Assembly: GCA_013420905.1 (NCBI GenBank)
Contig: JAAXNY010000009.1
Coordinates: 2,976,001 to 3,040,000 of the forward strand
Length of the DNA: 64,000 bases
Origin: Collybia mongolica
Lineage: Eukaryota; Basidiomycota; Agaricomycetes; Agaricales; Clitocybaceae
Direction of reading: 5' to 3'
How positions within the stretch are numbered: position 1 is the first letter of the stretch; the number at the start of each line of letters is the position of its first letter. Under the pieces are notes generated by a model. That model ran no database searches, was not told where the DNA came from, and worked only from the letters and a program-made list of their open reading frames with translations. Shown piece after piece: positions 26,071 to 36,558 of the stretch. A program made the position numbers and the translations under genes.

Positions 26071-26082
26071 GGGTTAGGGTTT
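26071..26082 (+). promoter_or_regulatory. Telobox (GGGTTAGGGTTT) upstream of RPL10A
   Basis: The motif GGGTTAGGGTTT sits about 115 bases before the RPL10A start codon. Telomere-like boxes are established elements of ribosomal-protein promoters in plants, and in fungi where Tbf1-type factors regulate such genes. Its role here is inferred from position. Confidence 0.55.
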
Positions 26083-26195
26083 GTGTCACGTCTGTCACAG
26101 CTATACAGTTTCGTCCGCCACAACAAGCCTGATGTGTCACATCGCTGATTTTCCAGCAAGTCCAAGACTCCCCTCAAAAACAAAATTTATCAAGC

Positions 26196-27129
26196 ATGAG
26201 GTCAGTTCACTTCTACGAGGATAGCGTCAAAGTCAACAGAAATTGAATCGAACGTATTATGCAGTACCAGCAAACTCTCAGTGTCAAGCGTGCGAGGCTC
26301 CATCAAAGAGCTCCTCGCCGAAGCGAATGGCGACAAGAAGCGTAACTTTGTGGAAACCATCGAGTTGCAAATTGGTCTTAAGAACTACGATCCCCAGCGT
26401 GACAAGCGTTTCTCTGGAACCGTCAAGTGCGCAGCACACAACCTGCCCCGTAACTTAATCTAACGTTATCGACAGGCTCCCCCATGTCCCTCGTCCCCGC
26501 ATGTCTATCTGCATTCTGGCAGATGCCGCCGATATCGATCGCGCTAAGCAAATCGAACTCGAGTATATGTCCGTTGATGACTTGAAAAAGTGCGTCGCTG
26601 GTAACATTGCACCATCGCCATCTCAACAAAGATAACAGGCTCAACAAGAACAAAAAGCTCGTCAAGAAGCTTGCCAAGAAGTACGATGCTTTCCTCGCCT
26701 CTGAGGCTCTCATCAAACAGATTCCCCGTCTCCTTGGACCCGGTCTCTCCAAGGGTAAACTTCCAGGTCATCATGCGTTGGAGCTTTTCTCATAGAATCT
26801 CGCCACAGCTGGCAAGTTCCCCACCCCCATCTCCCACGCCGAAGATCTCAGCAACAAGCTCACGGAGGTTCGCTCGACCATCAAGTTCCAGCTTAAGAAG
26901 GTCTTGTGCTTGGGTGTTGCTGTTGGTCACGTCCAGATGAACGACGACCAGGTTCTCGGAAACGTCATGTTGAGTGCGTATTTCGTCATTCAAGTCTTAT
27001 CCCTCGTTGTGACTGACACGGTTATCCCAAGGTATCAACTTCCTCGTTTCCTTGCTCAAGAAGAACTGGCAGAACGTCAAGTCCCTGCACATCAAAACCA
27101 CGATGGGCAAGCCTGTCCGCCTCTTCTGA
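26196..27129 (+). CDS. RPL10A: 60S ribosomal protein L10a (uL1)
   Basis: The large-subunit protein uL1 forms the L1 stalk near the ribosomal E site, where it contacts deacylated tRNA. Six exons (26196-26200, 26271-26426, 26476-26589, 26639-26754, 26809-26973, 27032-27129) join in frame to 217 residues, the standard eukaryotic length. The first exon is only ATGAG, giving [17 protein letters not shown] after splicing. Recognisable segments are [59 protein letters not shown] and the terminal TMGKPVRLF. Several donors are GTGCGN rather than GTAAGT, and each joint falls at the expected residue. No damage is seen. It is followed 355 bases downstream by a pyrophosphatase pseudogene. Confidence 0.95.
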
Positions 27130-27484
27130 TCGGCTCAACATACCCGGCTGTATGGAAGCGTCTGGTGGTGGAGCAGATAAAGCGACAGTGGTTGGAAAGT
27201 TCAGGTACCGCAATGCATAACACGAAGCCTCGCACGCTTGGACCAACAGTTTTCGGGGAGGAACTGATTGGGAGCTGATGTGGTTACTTGTAATCCTTTT
27301 CAATTCATCGTCGTCTAATCTTTGAATTGCGTAACATGAGCCTTATTGTTGAGCCGATACGAGGTAAAACTGAAAATGCGATACATACGTATAGCATGGT
27401 CGCATGATTCGTCTGATGACTTCTGTTCCAAACACGGTTCGGCGTCTCTCCTATCAACGGCGTTTGCGTAGGCCACATCCCGCC

Positions 27485-28672
27485 ATGTCGTCTGGTAAGT
27501 TCAGCTGCCTTCATTCCATCCATCTGACATCGCTATCGTCAGAGTACACCTCCCGCCTTATCGCTGCGGCCAATACTTTAGGTGACTGTCTATCGATCTT
27601 ATGCGACACTCAAGCCAGATGATCGCATTCGTAGAACATTGCGTCTTCATTGAACAGAATGGATCGGTCGTTTCCTCGTTCCATGATATTCCCCTCCTTG
27701 CTGATCAGAACAATGGTATATATAAAATGGTCGTTAAGGTGTCTCGCTGGGCCAACGCCAAGATAGAGATCTCCAAAGAAGAACCCTTCAATCCAATCAA
27801 GCAGGATGTTAAGAAGGGTAAGCTGAAATACATCCAGAACTGTTTCCCGTACACTGGTTACATCTGGAATTACGGTGCCTTTCCCCAAGTACGTTTATTC
27901 ATACTCACTGATTTGCGTGTCTGATCCAATGTTTTCAGACCTGGGAAGAGACCCCGCGCAATTTCATCCAGAGACCAAAACCAAGGGAGACAACGACCCT
28001 CTCTATGTATGTGAGATCGGAGAGCAGGTTGGTTATGTTGGTCAGGTTAAGCAGATCAAAGTGCACGGAATCATGGGACGACCGACTGGAAAATCATAGT
28101 CGTTGACGTTCAGGATCCCTTGGCATCCGGACTGAATGATATCGAAGATATCGAGCGTCGTCTTCCCGGCCTGCTCAAAGCTACGAGTGAATGGTTCAGG
28201 TTAGTCGGACAACAAAGTATTTGAAATGATTCTTTAAAGACTTTCTGTAGGATCTACGAGATTCCGATAAAAAGTCAGAACATGTTTTCGCGTTCTCTGG
28301 GGTGGCGAAAAACAAGAAGTACCCTACTGGGATCATCCATGAATATGACCACGAGGCTAGGCGTCGTCTGATCATTGGCGAAACACCTGCTAAAACACTA
28401 TCTTATGACTCTTCTATGTATGTTATCTACTACTACATTCCATCAACTTGCCTTATGTTTGGAACAGCCGCAATATCACTTTTCAGTACTCTCTTGGCTT
28501 CGTCTGGAAGGTCCACCCATCCCACGCCAGCATCCCTGCCGATTCGAGAATGCCTCCTGTTCCAATTGATGCCTCTGGCAAGTCCCCTGATGGCAGTATA
28601 TGAATCTAATTCACTATTGTCCCTCAGTTTCAAAATGGTTCTTCATTACCTCGGCACAGGTTTGGAGTAAAC
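27485..28672 (+). pseudogene. Inorganic pyrophosphatase pseudogene (soluble family I)
   Basis: The order of motifs is that of eukaryotic cytosolic pyrophosphatase (Ipp1-like), which hydrolyses PPi with Mg2+. The N-terminal MSSEYTSRLIAAANTL (ATG at 27485 spliced over a short intron) is followed by [55 protein letters not shown] and YGAFPQ. Damage is extensive: the frame breaks before the FHDIP block, two extra bases follow TWE near 27,945, and the DNDPxD loop reads DNDPLY so a metal-binding Asp is lost. The segment corresponding to the DEGE loop is deleted near 28,075, and another frame change follows in the YEIP-to-FSG region. The C-terminal SPDG and KWFF-like tail lies near 28,590-28,670. 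A processed origin is unlikely because introns remain. Confidence 0.88.
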
Positions 28673-28679
28673 CTTTGAT

Positions 28680-29790
28680 TTAAAAGTGAAATCAAAAGTC
28701 CAAGTCCTACATTATGAAAGTGAGTGATCCGTTCCCCGTCATCACGAAATAACGGATTACCGTACAAATGTGTCAATACAAGATAGTCAGTCAGATATCA
28801 ACAACTAACTGTACGGTATGTGCAGGTGAACCACCTTGCAAGTAGCTTTGTCCTATATTATTTCCTGCTGTCCCGGCCTAGCCATTAGGCTCTCAGACGC
28901 CTGCGTTACACCCTATCTACCTCGGGATAAGGGCATTCACTCCTAGCTACCATCCTTTCTTCTACCCCCCCGATAGACGCCCGTTTAACCCCATTCGTCC
29001 CCTTCTTTTAATTTGGTCCGTCTATCGTCCTCAAAAATATCCACCAATATCAAGTATCTCAAATAGCATGATGGAACTCAAGATACAGAGACAGTGCTAT
29101 TGGATATGGGGGGTTTGGCTCATATAAGTACAACGAAAGGATGTCGTCTGGAATAAATCCGAGTAACCCGTACGTTGCTCCACAGCTGGTGGTCTCACCC
29201 TGAATTTTCACAAGTCTGTTTCCGCTCCCCACAGTGACTAGACGACCACGCGTACCCTCACAATAACTTTTCAATATCTACAATTCCAGGAATGCTATAA
29301 GTGCGTATCAACTTTATCATTTTTTTAATAGACTTCTTTTCGCTTTCCTATCATGGAGATGATGAAATTCGAGTGTGTTATACTTGTTCTGCTCCTTTAT
29401 ATCGCGCATACCCACCTCTATTCAGTGCTCCACGACCCTCCCTAGGAAGACGTTCGTGATATTATGGTACTACCGAGTCGACTCGTCTTGAGACTACTAG
29501 TCCGCACACAACGCAGCCGACTTCAACGACGGCCGTATCGCGAAGGATGAACCTATGTCGTTTAAAGCTAAACCACCGACGGGCGTAAATCGACCAAATC
29601 TATGGGGGCGGCCACACTTGTGTTGTCTGGGTTTGCTGTGTGAATTCGAGCTCTGATATTACTGAAAAGACAGGTACTACACTATGTTTTTGACACCTGT
29701 CGGTCAAGTTTTAACGATCGGCTATGACCAGTCTTGGCGTTTGTTACGTCTATGAATAAACCCTGACCTGGTGGCTCTCAACATAACCAA
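28680..29790. other. 1.1 kb without a recognisable gene
   Basis: Neither strand gives a supported coding region. A 71-codon minus-strand frame at 29,059-29,274 has no recognisable motif. A T-run occurs near 29,320. Confidence 0.45.
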
Positions 29791-30427
29791 CCAGTTGAGT
29801 AACAGCAACGGTTGGACCTCGTGAACTTACACTCACATACATGATATTCTTCGTATGTTCTGGACAATCGTGCTTCCAAAAGAATTTCTCTCGGGTCGTT
29901 TGTCTCATCCTATCTTTCTCAACGATCAACAGTACATCTCAGATTCCCCAGGAATGTTGGCGATTATGAGACAAGACAAACTGCCTTAACAGCAGTGAGA
30001 TCTGCTGATGATTGATTTTCCAACTACGCTCAATCCGTTATGCTTGGCCTCTGCTCCTTCGTTTACACTGCGTAAATGCATCACGAGTCCCATATCCTCC
30101 GACTCGCATCACCCATTGCAGAACAAGAAGGCGATTATCGTTCTACTTGCCTCCTGCTCCCAGTAGCCCCAGGCAGAAAGCTGAGTGGGTCTCGCTGCAC
30201 AGTGAGTCATTGCGGTACTTTACTAGATTAGCTGCTGTTGAGAAAAACGCTTTTGGGATAATAAGAACGCCACAGTTCATTTAGCCACCTGATAAATTGA
30301 CTATCGAGTGTGTTCTTGGATTGGACATTGCTTTCAATGTACAGCATTATAAGATCTATAAAGCTGCACCAGGCCAATGAGTGTTGAACAACAATCCTAG
30401 CCTACGAACATCGACCCCATTATCAAT

Positions 30428-31168
30428 ATGTTAAAGAAGATAAAATCAATGGTTTCCCTCAATGAACCGGAAGTGAAACAAGAGCTAACTGCCAAAGACA
30501 TCGAACGTGGTAAGTAATTTCCTCTTTCTAGGAGTGATGCTAGAGACTCGATGCCGTCACACATAGGCTTCAAGAGGGTGTCTCGTCACATCCACGAAGC
30601 CAATTCTAGCAGGATCACCAATCCTCTACGTATCGTCGTTTCGGGCGGCGCTACTTCTGTGATCATCCTGAGAAATAGGACCTCAACCAAGGACGTTGAC
30701 TTCATTAGCTCCGGACTTGACGAATTCCACGAGTTATGTGATGCTAAATACAAGGCGACACGAGAAATGAAAACCTACCCTGGGGACTGGCTCAACGCTG
30801 AGATGGTTGCTTTTGTCAACGGAGAGCCCGACTGTGTTGGACTCTTCCAGGATTCCGTCAACATGGGTGATATTATGTACCAGTCGGACGTACTTGTCGT
30901 CTATGCGGCTGATTGGCGGTTTCAACTTGTTGGGAAAATCCAAAGGTCTTATATGTTGGCGCAATCGAATGCTACAGAGGATACGCACCATCTCTCCGAC
31001 GCAATTCATATCTTGCATTTGCTTGTGACACGCAATCGGGGACCCTTATCGATAACGATGGTTCGTACCTGGTACGCGATCGGTCCTCTGCTCACCATAG
31101 GGGAATTTTTGTACGTCGACGACCATTACAAGAGGCACTTCGGGGTTGAGTCTGGATTTACAGCCTAG
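30428..31168 (+). CDS. Nucleotidyltransferase-fold-like protein, copy A
   Basis: Exons 30428-30509 and 30567-31168 (57-nt intron, donor GTAAGT, acceptor CATAG) give 227 residues. After a lysine-rich start (MLKKIKSMVSLNEPEVKQEL), the motif VVSGGATSVIILRNRTSTKD followed by VDF looks like a nucleotidyltransferase-fold core: Gly-Gly helix start, then Arg/Thr and a D-x-D pair. VVYAADWRFQLVGKIQR could carry the third acidic residue, and DLSDA-like acidic helices follow. Such cores occur in AbiEii/DUF6036-like proteins and in uncharacterised fungal families. The substrate is unknown. It converges with the partner gene. Copy A keeps both Asp residues of KDVDF and is therefore the more likely active paralog. 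Confidence 0.65.
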
Positions 31169-31385
31169 ACACTCAGCGATGGCCGTTTTGGGTCCTTCCC
31201 TTCCTACATGCCTTGAGTAAATCGTGTCTCTTTATCTTCTTCCAGGTGACATCTGTCCTTCATGTATAAAAATGTGGGGATGAAAATATCATAAATTTTG
31301 TACAATATTTGAACATGTATGAATAAATGTGAATCGCGCGCACCATTCTAGCCTGCCTGTAAGATTTAGGAGAGCAAATCATAGG

Positions 31386-31876
31386 CTAGCCATTGTACCA
31401 CCGCTGGACATAAACAACTATGCCACGCTTCCGAAAGTGTTTATGTGGGGAAATACTGACTCTGGGATCAAGAATCAACCTATCCTTCAAGGGTCCGACT
31501 GTAGCGCACCAAGATGGGAATTCTTCGTAAGGCGGCTCGGGTTCTTTCGCGAACCCAGCAATGAGGAACGGGTTTTTATTGGTGATTCCACGACGCATGC
31601 CCAGCTTTATCTTGAAGTTAAAAGCTTCGACTATAGTCTCTGCGATGCTGGCTAGAATGGCGTATCGGAGAGGATCGGAGTCTTTGGGATCTGGAATATC
31701 CTTGATGCGCCATTGTGGCTGTTGGTAAACACTGGCGGCGGGGTAGGCCTCGGCGCGGGATTAGGTGGTGGGACAGGCCTTCCTCGAATCATGGGGGCGA
31801 CACTGGGGTGAGGGACCCGTGTAGTAACCATTATCTGCTCCCTTGGATGTGATTGAATTGTCGCGTTTTCCATTGT
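31386..31876 (-). pseudogene. Partner gene C, copy A (internally deleted and 5'-truncated)
   Basis: On the minus strand, an N-terminal piece (MENATIQ at about 31,870, then VPHPSVAPM and a Pro-rich stretch) is followed directly by the C-terminal piece (IKDIPDPKDSDPLRYAILAS onward to the stop at 31,386). The central part present in copy B is missing and the two pieces are out of frame. Upstream of MENATIQ the sequence changes at the boundary of the CACTG-bounded element, so the first codons seen in copy B are gone. The gene is non-functional by sequence. Confidence 0.85.
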
Positions 31877-32664
31877 CACTGGGCCCATATTAAGATAATT
31901 CAACTGAACTTATTTGAAACATATATGAAAGTTTTTCATACACAATTAGATAAAACAAGTTATTTGAATACTATTTTGAAAAGCCTTTACATGATCCTTT
32001 TTGGCTTATGTAAATATTTGTCAGAATCATGTTTCCATAACATTTGTCAGCTAATCAGAATAATTGCCAGGGAATTTCCAAGGAGAGATTGAATTATTAT
32101 ACTGATAACCTACTGATGAGATAATAAATAGGTTTTAAATGACTGTCCAATAATGGCACTTGAATTATTGTAAAGGGATTCTGACAAATTTCACAATAAT
32201 GCCATACAGATAATTGAAATGTTATTTACTATCTTTCTTGTATTGTGTTTCTGATAGATACTGGATAATACAACCAGAAATATCTGAAAGTTATTGTAAT
32301 TGGGGTTCAAAATAAGTTCTGGATAACTTTTAAATAAAAGAAGAGAGGTTATACTGAAAAAATACTGAGGAGGTGGTAAGCTTATATAAAGAAGATTCTG
32401 AAAATTTTTTAAAATAACTTCAAGATAAATTCAAGATGAAGTAAGGGGACTTGTATAAAACTTATTTATATAGCCACCAACATATTTTTAAGATATGTTT
32501 CCAATAAATTCACAAAAGGTTCAGGATTTTTCAACAAAAAATATCAGAATTATAATCAATATAGATTCATTATTAAAGAAAGAAAACTATAGTAAGGATA
32601 TTTTTAACAATGCATTGGTTTTTATGCAGATGCTAATTGAAATTGAGCTAGAGTATCAGGCCTG
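31877..32664 (+). repeat. Left long terminal inverted repeat of the 19.6 kb element
   Basis: This segment is nearly identical to the reverse complement of 50,999-51,450 plus 47,161-47,495 (I noticed only scattered mismatches, for example a T/C in the AATTGGGG phrase near 32,300). Similarity ends at the TCAGGCCT phrase at about 32,664. It is AT-rich and has no gene. Confidence 0.9.
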
Positions 32665-32719
32665 TGAAATTCTGTACCATTCCAGTCAAGTTGGCCAGGA
32701 ATCCAATACATGACAGTGG

Positions 32720-34560
32720 AAATATTCCAGAGTTTAGAGGTACTAAGGAAAATGAAAACTGGAGGTTAGTAGAATCTGGGCTTCTGAACATTTGTAAAAC
32801 TAGTGAAGGTGGAAATTAGGGGAAATTAAGGGAGATTTGGACATTAGCAGAATTTGAAACTTGGATATATAGGGTGCTGGAAACTTGGAAAAGTAGAAAA
32901 TTGGGCATTAGCAGTAGTGAGATTCAAATCAATAGACTCTGGGGCATCTGGGCATTTGGAGACTTGGAGAACTAGTGAATGTGGAAATTGGGGGAAATTG
33001 ACAAAAGAATTAGTAGAATCTGGGCATTTGGACAATTATTAAAAACTGGAAATTAGCATAATCTGTGACAACTGAAGAACTGGTAAATTTAGCATTTAGT
33101 GAAATCTGGAAATCAACAAGAGTAGAGGAATTGGAGAATTTAAAATTCTAGAAATTGGGAAAACTGGAGATTGGTATTATCTGGGCATTTGGACACTTCT
33201 TGAGAACTGGAAATTGACAAGAGTTGGAAAATTAGAGAATTTAGGAATACCAAAACTTGACAATTGGGGAAAAGGGAAATCTGGATGTTAGCAGACTTTG
33301 AAACCTAGATATATGGAGTGCTGAGAATTTGGAGACTTGGAGAATTGGTAAATGGAAATTTAGAAATAGTGAAGACTGAAAATTGACAGAATTTAGAGGA
33401 TTGGAGATAAACTGAGAATTAGTAGAACCTGGGCAGTTGGATGTTTAGTGAAAAGTGGATATTAACAGAATTTAGAGGGTTGGAGAATTGGAGAATTGGA
33501 GAATTTAGAAATGTCAAAATTGTAAAACAAGAAATTTGGAAAACTAGTGAATGTGGAAATTAGAGGAAACTCAAAACTGAGAATCAGCAAACCTGGGTAT
33601 CTGGACATTTGGAAATTTGGAAATTAACCAAATTTGGAGACTTGGAGAACTCATAAATGTTAATTTAGAAATGGTGAGAACTGGGGGTTGGCAGGGTTTG
33701 GGGGGTTGGAGATTTGGAGAATTTAGAAAATTCAAAATAGTAAAACAGGAAATTAATGGAATCTGGGCATTTGAAGCTCTGGAGACTTGGAAAACTGGTG
33801 AATGCAGGAGTTAGAGGAAATTGAAAAGTGAGAATTAGGAGAACCTGGCCTTTTGGACACTTAGTGATAACTGTACATTAATAGGATTTAGAGGTTGGAG
33901 AATGGGAGAATCTAGAAATTTAGAAATGGTAAAACAGGAAATTAGTAGAGTCTAGGCATTTGAACCTTCGGAGATGTGTAAAACTAGTGAATGTGGAAAT
34001 TGGGGGAAATTGAAAACTGAGAATTTGTAGGATCTGGGCACTTGGACATTTATTAAAAACTGGAAATTAACTCAAATTAAAGGGTTGGAGATTTGGACAA
34101 TTTAGAAATTTAGGAATAGAGAAGAGTGGAGATTAGTATCATCTGGGCATTTGGATACTTTGTGAAAACAGGAAACTAACAAAGGTTGGAGATTTGGAAA
34201 ATTTAGGAATGGTGAAATTTGGCAATTGGAGGAAAGGGAAATTTGGACATTAGCAGAATTTGAAACTTCAATATATAGCCATGGGGTACTGGGACTCTGG
34301 ACAAATAGGGAGTTGGGCATTAGCAGGATTTAAAGAACTGGAGGACTGGTAAATGGAAATTAGAAGTTTTAGAGTAATGAAAACTGGAGGTTAGTATTAT
34401 CTGGTCATTTGGGCAATTAGTGACAACTGGAAAACAATAAGGCATAGGGATTGAAGAATTTGGAAATTTGGAATAATGAAAACTGGAGATTAGTAGAATC
34501 TGGGCAGTTGAACATTTGGGATAAATGGGGTACTGGGAACTTGAAATTGGAAATGAGCTC
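32720..34560 (+). repeat. Degenerate tandem array, block 1
   Basis: Loose repeats of roughly 80-170 bp built from phrases such as AATCTGGGCATTTGGACA, GAAAACTGGAAATTA and GGAGAATTTAGAAAT recur about a dozen times with many substitutions and indels. The same array continues at 37,560-38,790 and 41,441-41,990 and was evidently interrupted by later insertions. No coding capacity is seen. Confidence 0.8.
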
Positions 34561-34599
34561 TGTTTGTGTAAGGGAAACACCCATTCCTGCATATACTAC

Positions 34600-34750
34600 C
34601 CCAACTTCACGTGTTGGCAGTGGCATTGGCATTGGTATGGTAGTCAGACATCAACATTGTGATTGGCATTGCACATTGGTATTGGTACTTGCACTCACAT
34701 GTTGGTATTTGCACCTACACATTAGCACTTGCATTTGCACATCAGAATCC
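34600..34750 (+). repeat. TTGGCATTGG / TTTGCACAT short repeat tract
   Basis: Imperfect hexamer-to-decamer repeats (GGCATTGGCATTGG, CACATTGGTATTGG, ACTTGCACTCACAT) form a short microsatellite-like tract between the tandem array and the Tc1 element. Confidence 0.6.
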
Positions 34751-34910
34751 AGTCAGAGTACATTAGTTTGCTTGTAGATAGTGTACATATACTACAACCC
34801 TGAGCCATGTGGCAACAATGGGGACTCCTAGCCATTGTTTAGAATAGGTACATAGGATAGAGACCCCTGGCAGAGGATCCTCAGAGTATTCTCTTTGGAT
34901 TCCTCTACTA

Positions 34911-36518
34911 CAGTGGCTCAAAAAACTGCCCCAATGTTTGTACATTTTTGAAAGATCAATATGGTATGAAGTGCTGACATAAGCAGGGGACCTGGGGTAA
35001 TTATGTAAGATACTATGACATCGTGGCTTTCCAATGGACCCTGGATCATGTGATTTGGATCAATATCCATTAAGCTATAAGCCAAACAAAATGGTTACTT
35101 ATTGGGGCAGTTTTTTGACCCTTATCTTATTTTCCATTATTCTGGCATTTATGATCCAATGCAAGAACATTATGGACTGTGGGAAGAATAAACAATGTCA
35201 TGTGACTTTATTTGTATCAATTTGACATGTTGGAATTGGTTCAATCATCTTCTTGACCTCTTACCACCATCATGAAAGCCATTTCTACTGCTCAGCACAA
35301 TACTGTTGTTTCTCTCCTCAATGAGGGCTATTCTCAGCGTCAAATCAAGGAGAAAACTGGTCTAGGGAAGGGTACCATCAGTAGGATCAGCAAAGATGTG
35401 GATGGAAACAAAGAAAACAACCTTGGTGGCCGCCCCTCCAAGCTGTCTGTTCGTGACAAACAGTCAATTATTCGTCAAATCAAGTCAGGGAAGCTTGATA
35501 ATGCAGTTCAGGCTACCCAATTCATCAATGGCATCATCCCCAATCCTGTCACACCCCAGACAGTCAGAAATGCACTCAAGGAAAATCAATTTTATGCTGC
35601 TACAAAGAGGAAAGCTCCTCTTCTCAAACAAGCCCATCGCATCCGGCGTCTCCAGTTTGCAAAATATCATGAAAGCTGGACTGTGGAGGACTGGAAAAGG
35701 GTTCTATGGACAGATGAGACCAAAATCAATAGGATTGGGTCAGATGGAAAGGTTTATGTCTGGAAACAAAGGGGAGAACCACCATCTGATAGAACAACAT
35801 CACCTACTGTCAAACATGGAGGAGGAGGAAACCTCATGGTATGGGGTTGTATGGGGTGGAATGGAGTGGGAAAGCTCATAGAGGTGCAGGGGAACATGGA
35901 CAAGGTTCAATACTGTGAAATTTTGGAGAGTGGAGTTCAGGAAAGGTTTGAGAAGTTGGAAATGGTGGATGGCGAGCACTACTTTCAGCAAGATAACGAC
36001 CCCAAACACACATCTGGACTGGCCACACAGTGGTTTGAAGACAACAACATTCAAGTCCTTGGCTGGCCTGCCCAATCCCCTGACATGAATCCAATAGAAC
36101 ACCTTTGGGAACATCTCAAGCGCCGTCTTAAAGAATATCCGACACCACCCAAAGGAGTACATGAGTTGTGGGATAGATTGGCTGAAGAGTGGGGTGAAAT
36201 TCCACCAGAGGTATGCCAAAACCTGATAGAAAGTATGCCCAGGCGGATACAAGCAGTTATAAAGGCAAAAGGTGGTCATACAAAGTATTAGATAGAAAAT
36301 TAATAGAGGGTCAAAAAACTGCCCCAATGAGTAATCATTTTGTTTGGCCTATAGCTTAATGGGTTTTGATCCAAATCACATGATCCAGGGTCCATTGGAA
36401 AGCCACGATGTCATAGTATCTTACATAATTACCCCAGGTCCCCTGCTTATGTCAGCACTTCATACCATATCGATCTTTCAAAAATGTACAAACATTGGGG
36501 CAGTTTTTTGAGCCACTG
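34911..36518 (+). mobile_element. Intact Tc1-family transposon (1,608 bp, TA target)
   Basis: The element begins CAGTGGCTCAAAAAACTGCC and ends with the inverse, flanked by TA on each side (34,909-34,910 and 36,519-36,520). Terminal inverted repeats are about 212 bp (34,911-35,122 and 36,307-36,518) and about 96% alike. Each repeat also carries an inverted copy of its own tip at the inner edge (ATTGGGGCAGTTTTTTGACC at 35,101-35,120). A single uninterrupted transposase frame lies between them. Nothing visible prevents activity. Confidence 0.95.
35272..36291 (+). CDS. Tc1-family DD34E transposase
   Basis: The 339-residue intronless protein has a helix-turn-helix N-terminus (SQRQIKEKTGLGKGTISRIS, residues 21-40), an AT-hook-like GGRPSK at 52-57, a second helix-turn-helix region to about 105, and the full catalytic triad. 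The Asp residues are D148 in WTDETK and D241 in QQDNDPKHTS, and the Glu is E276 in SPDMNPIEHLW. The D241-E276 gap is 34 residues, the DD34E signature of Tc1 elements. Length equals a full Tc1 transposase. It would cut and paste the element at TA sites in the nucleus. A second, rearranged copy lies at 43,320-44,873. Confidence 0.96.
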   Translation: MKAISTAQHNTVVSLLNEGYSQRQIKEKTGLGKGTISRISKDVDGNKENNLGGRPSKLSVRDKQSIIRQIKSGKLDNAVQATQFINGIIPNPVTPQTVRNALKENQFYAATKRKAPLLKQAHRIRRLQFAKYHESWTVEDWKRVLWTDETKINRIGSDGKVYVWKQRGEPPSDRTTSPTVKHGGGGNLMVWGCMGWNGVGKLIEVQGNMDKVQYCEILESGVQERFEKLEMVDGEHYFQQDNDPKHTSGLATQWFEDNNIQVLGWPAQSPDMNPIEHLWEHLKRRLKEYPTPPKGVHELWDRLAEEWGEIPPEVCQNLIESMPRRIQAVIKAKGGHTKY

Positions 36519-36558
36519 TAGGTAAGTAGATAGCTTATTACTTGGCTTCCATAATATA

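Larger units (their letters stand above)
29795..31876. repeat. Segmental duplication, copy A
   Basis: This block matches 51,575-54,130 in direct orientation over its whole length, with a fixed offset of 21,851 through the coding exons, where identity is very high. It contains the upstream region, the nucleotidyltransferase-like gene and the remains of the convergent partner gene. Relative to copy B it lacks about 410 bp (B coordinates roughly 53,580-53,990). It ends exactly where the CACTG-bounded element begins. Confidence 0.9.

Noticed and set aside
30012..30284. 90-codon plus-strand frame upstream of the nucleotidyltransferase-like gene
   Set aside because: The same region in copy B has substitutions and indels that do not respect the frame. 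It is better explained as shared upstream DNA.
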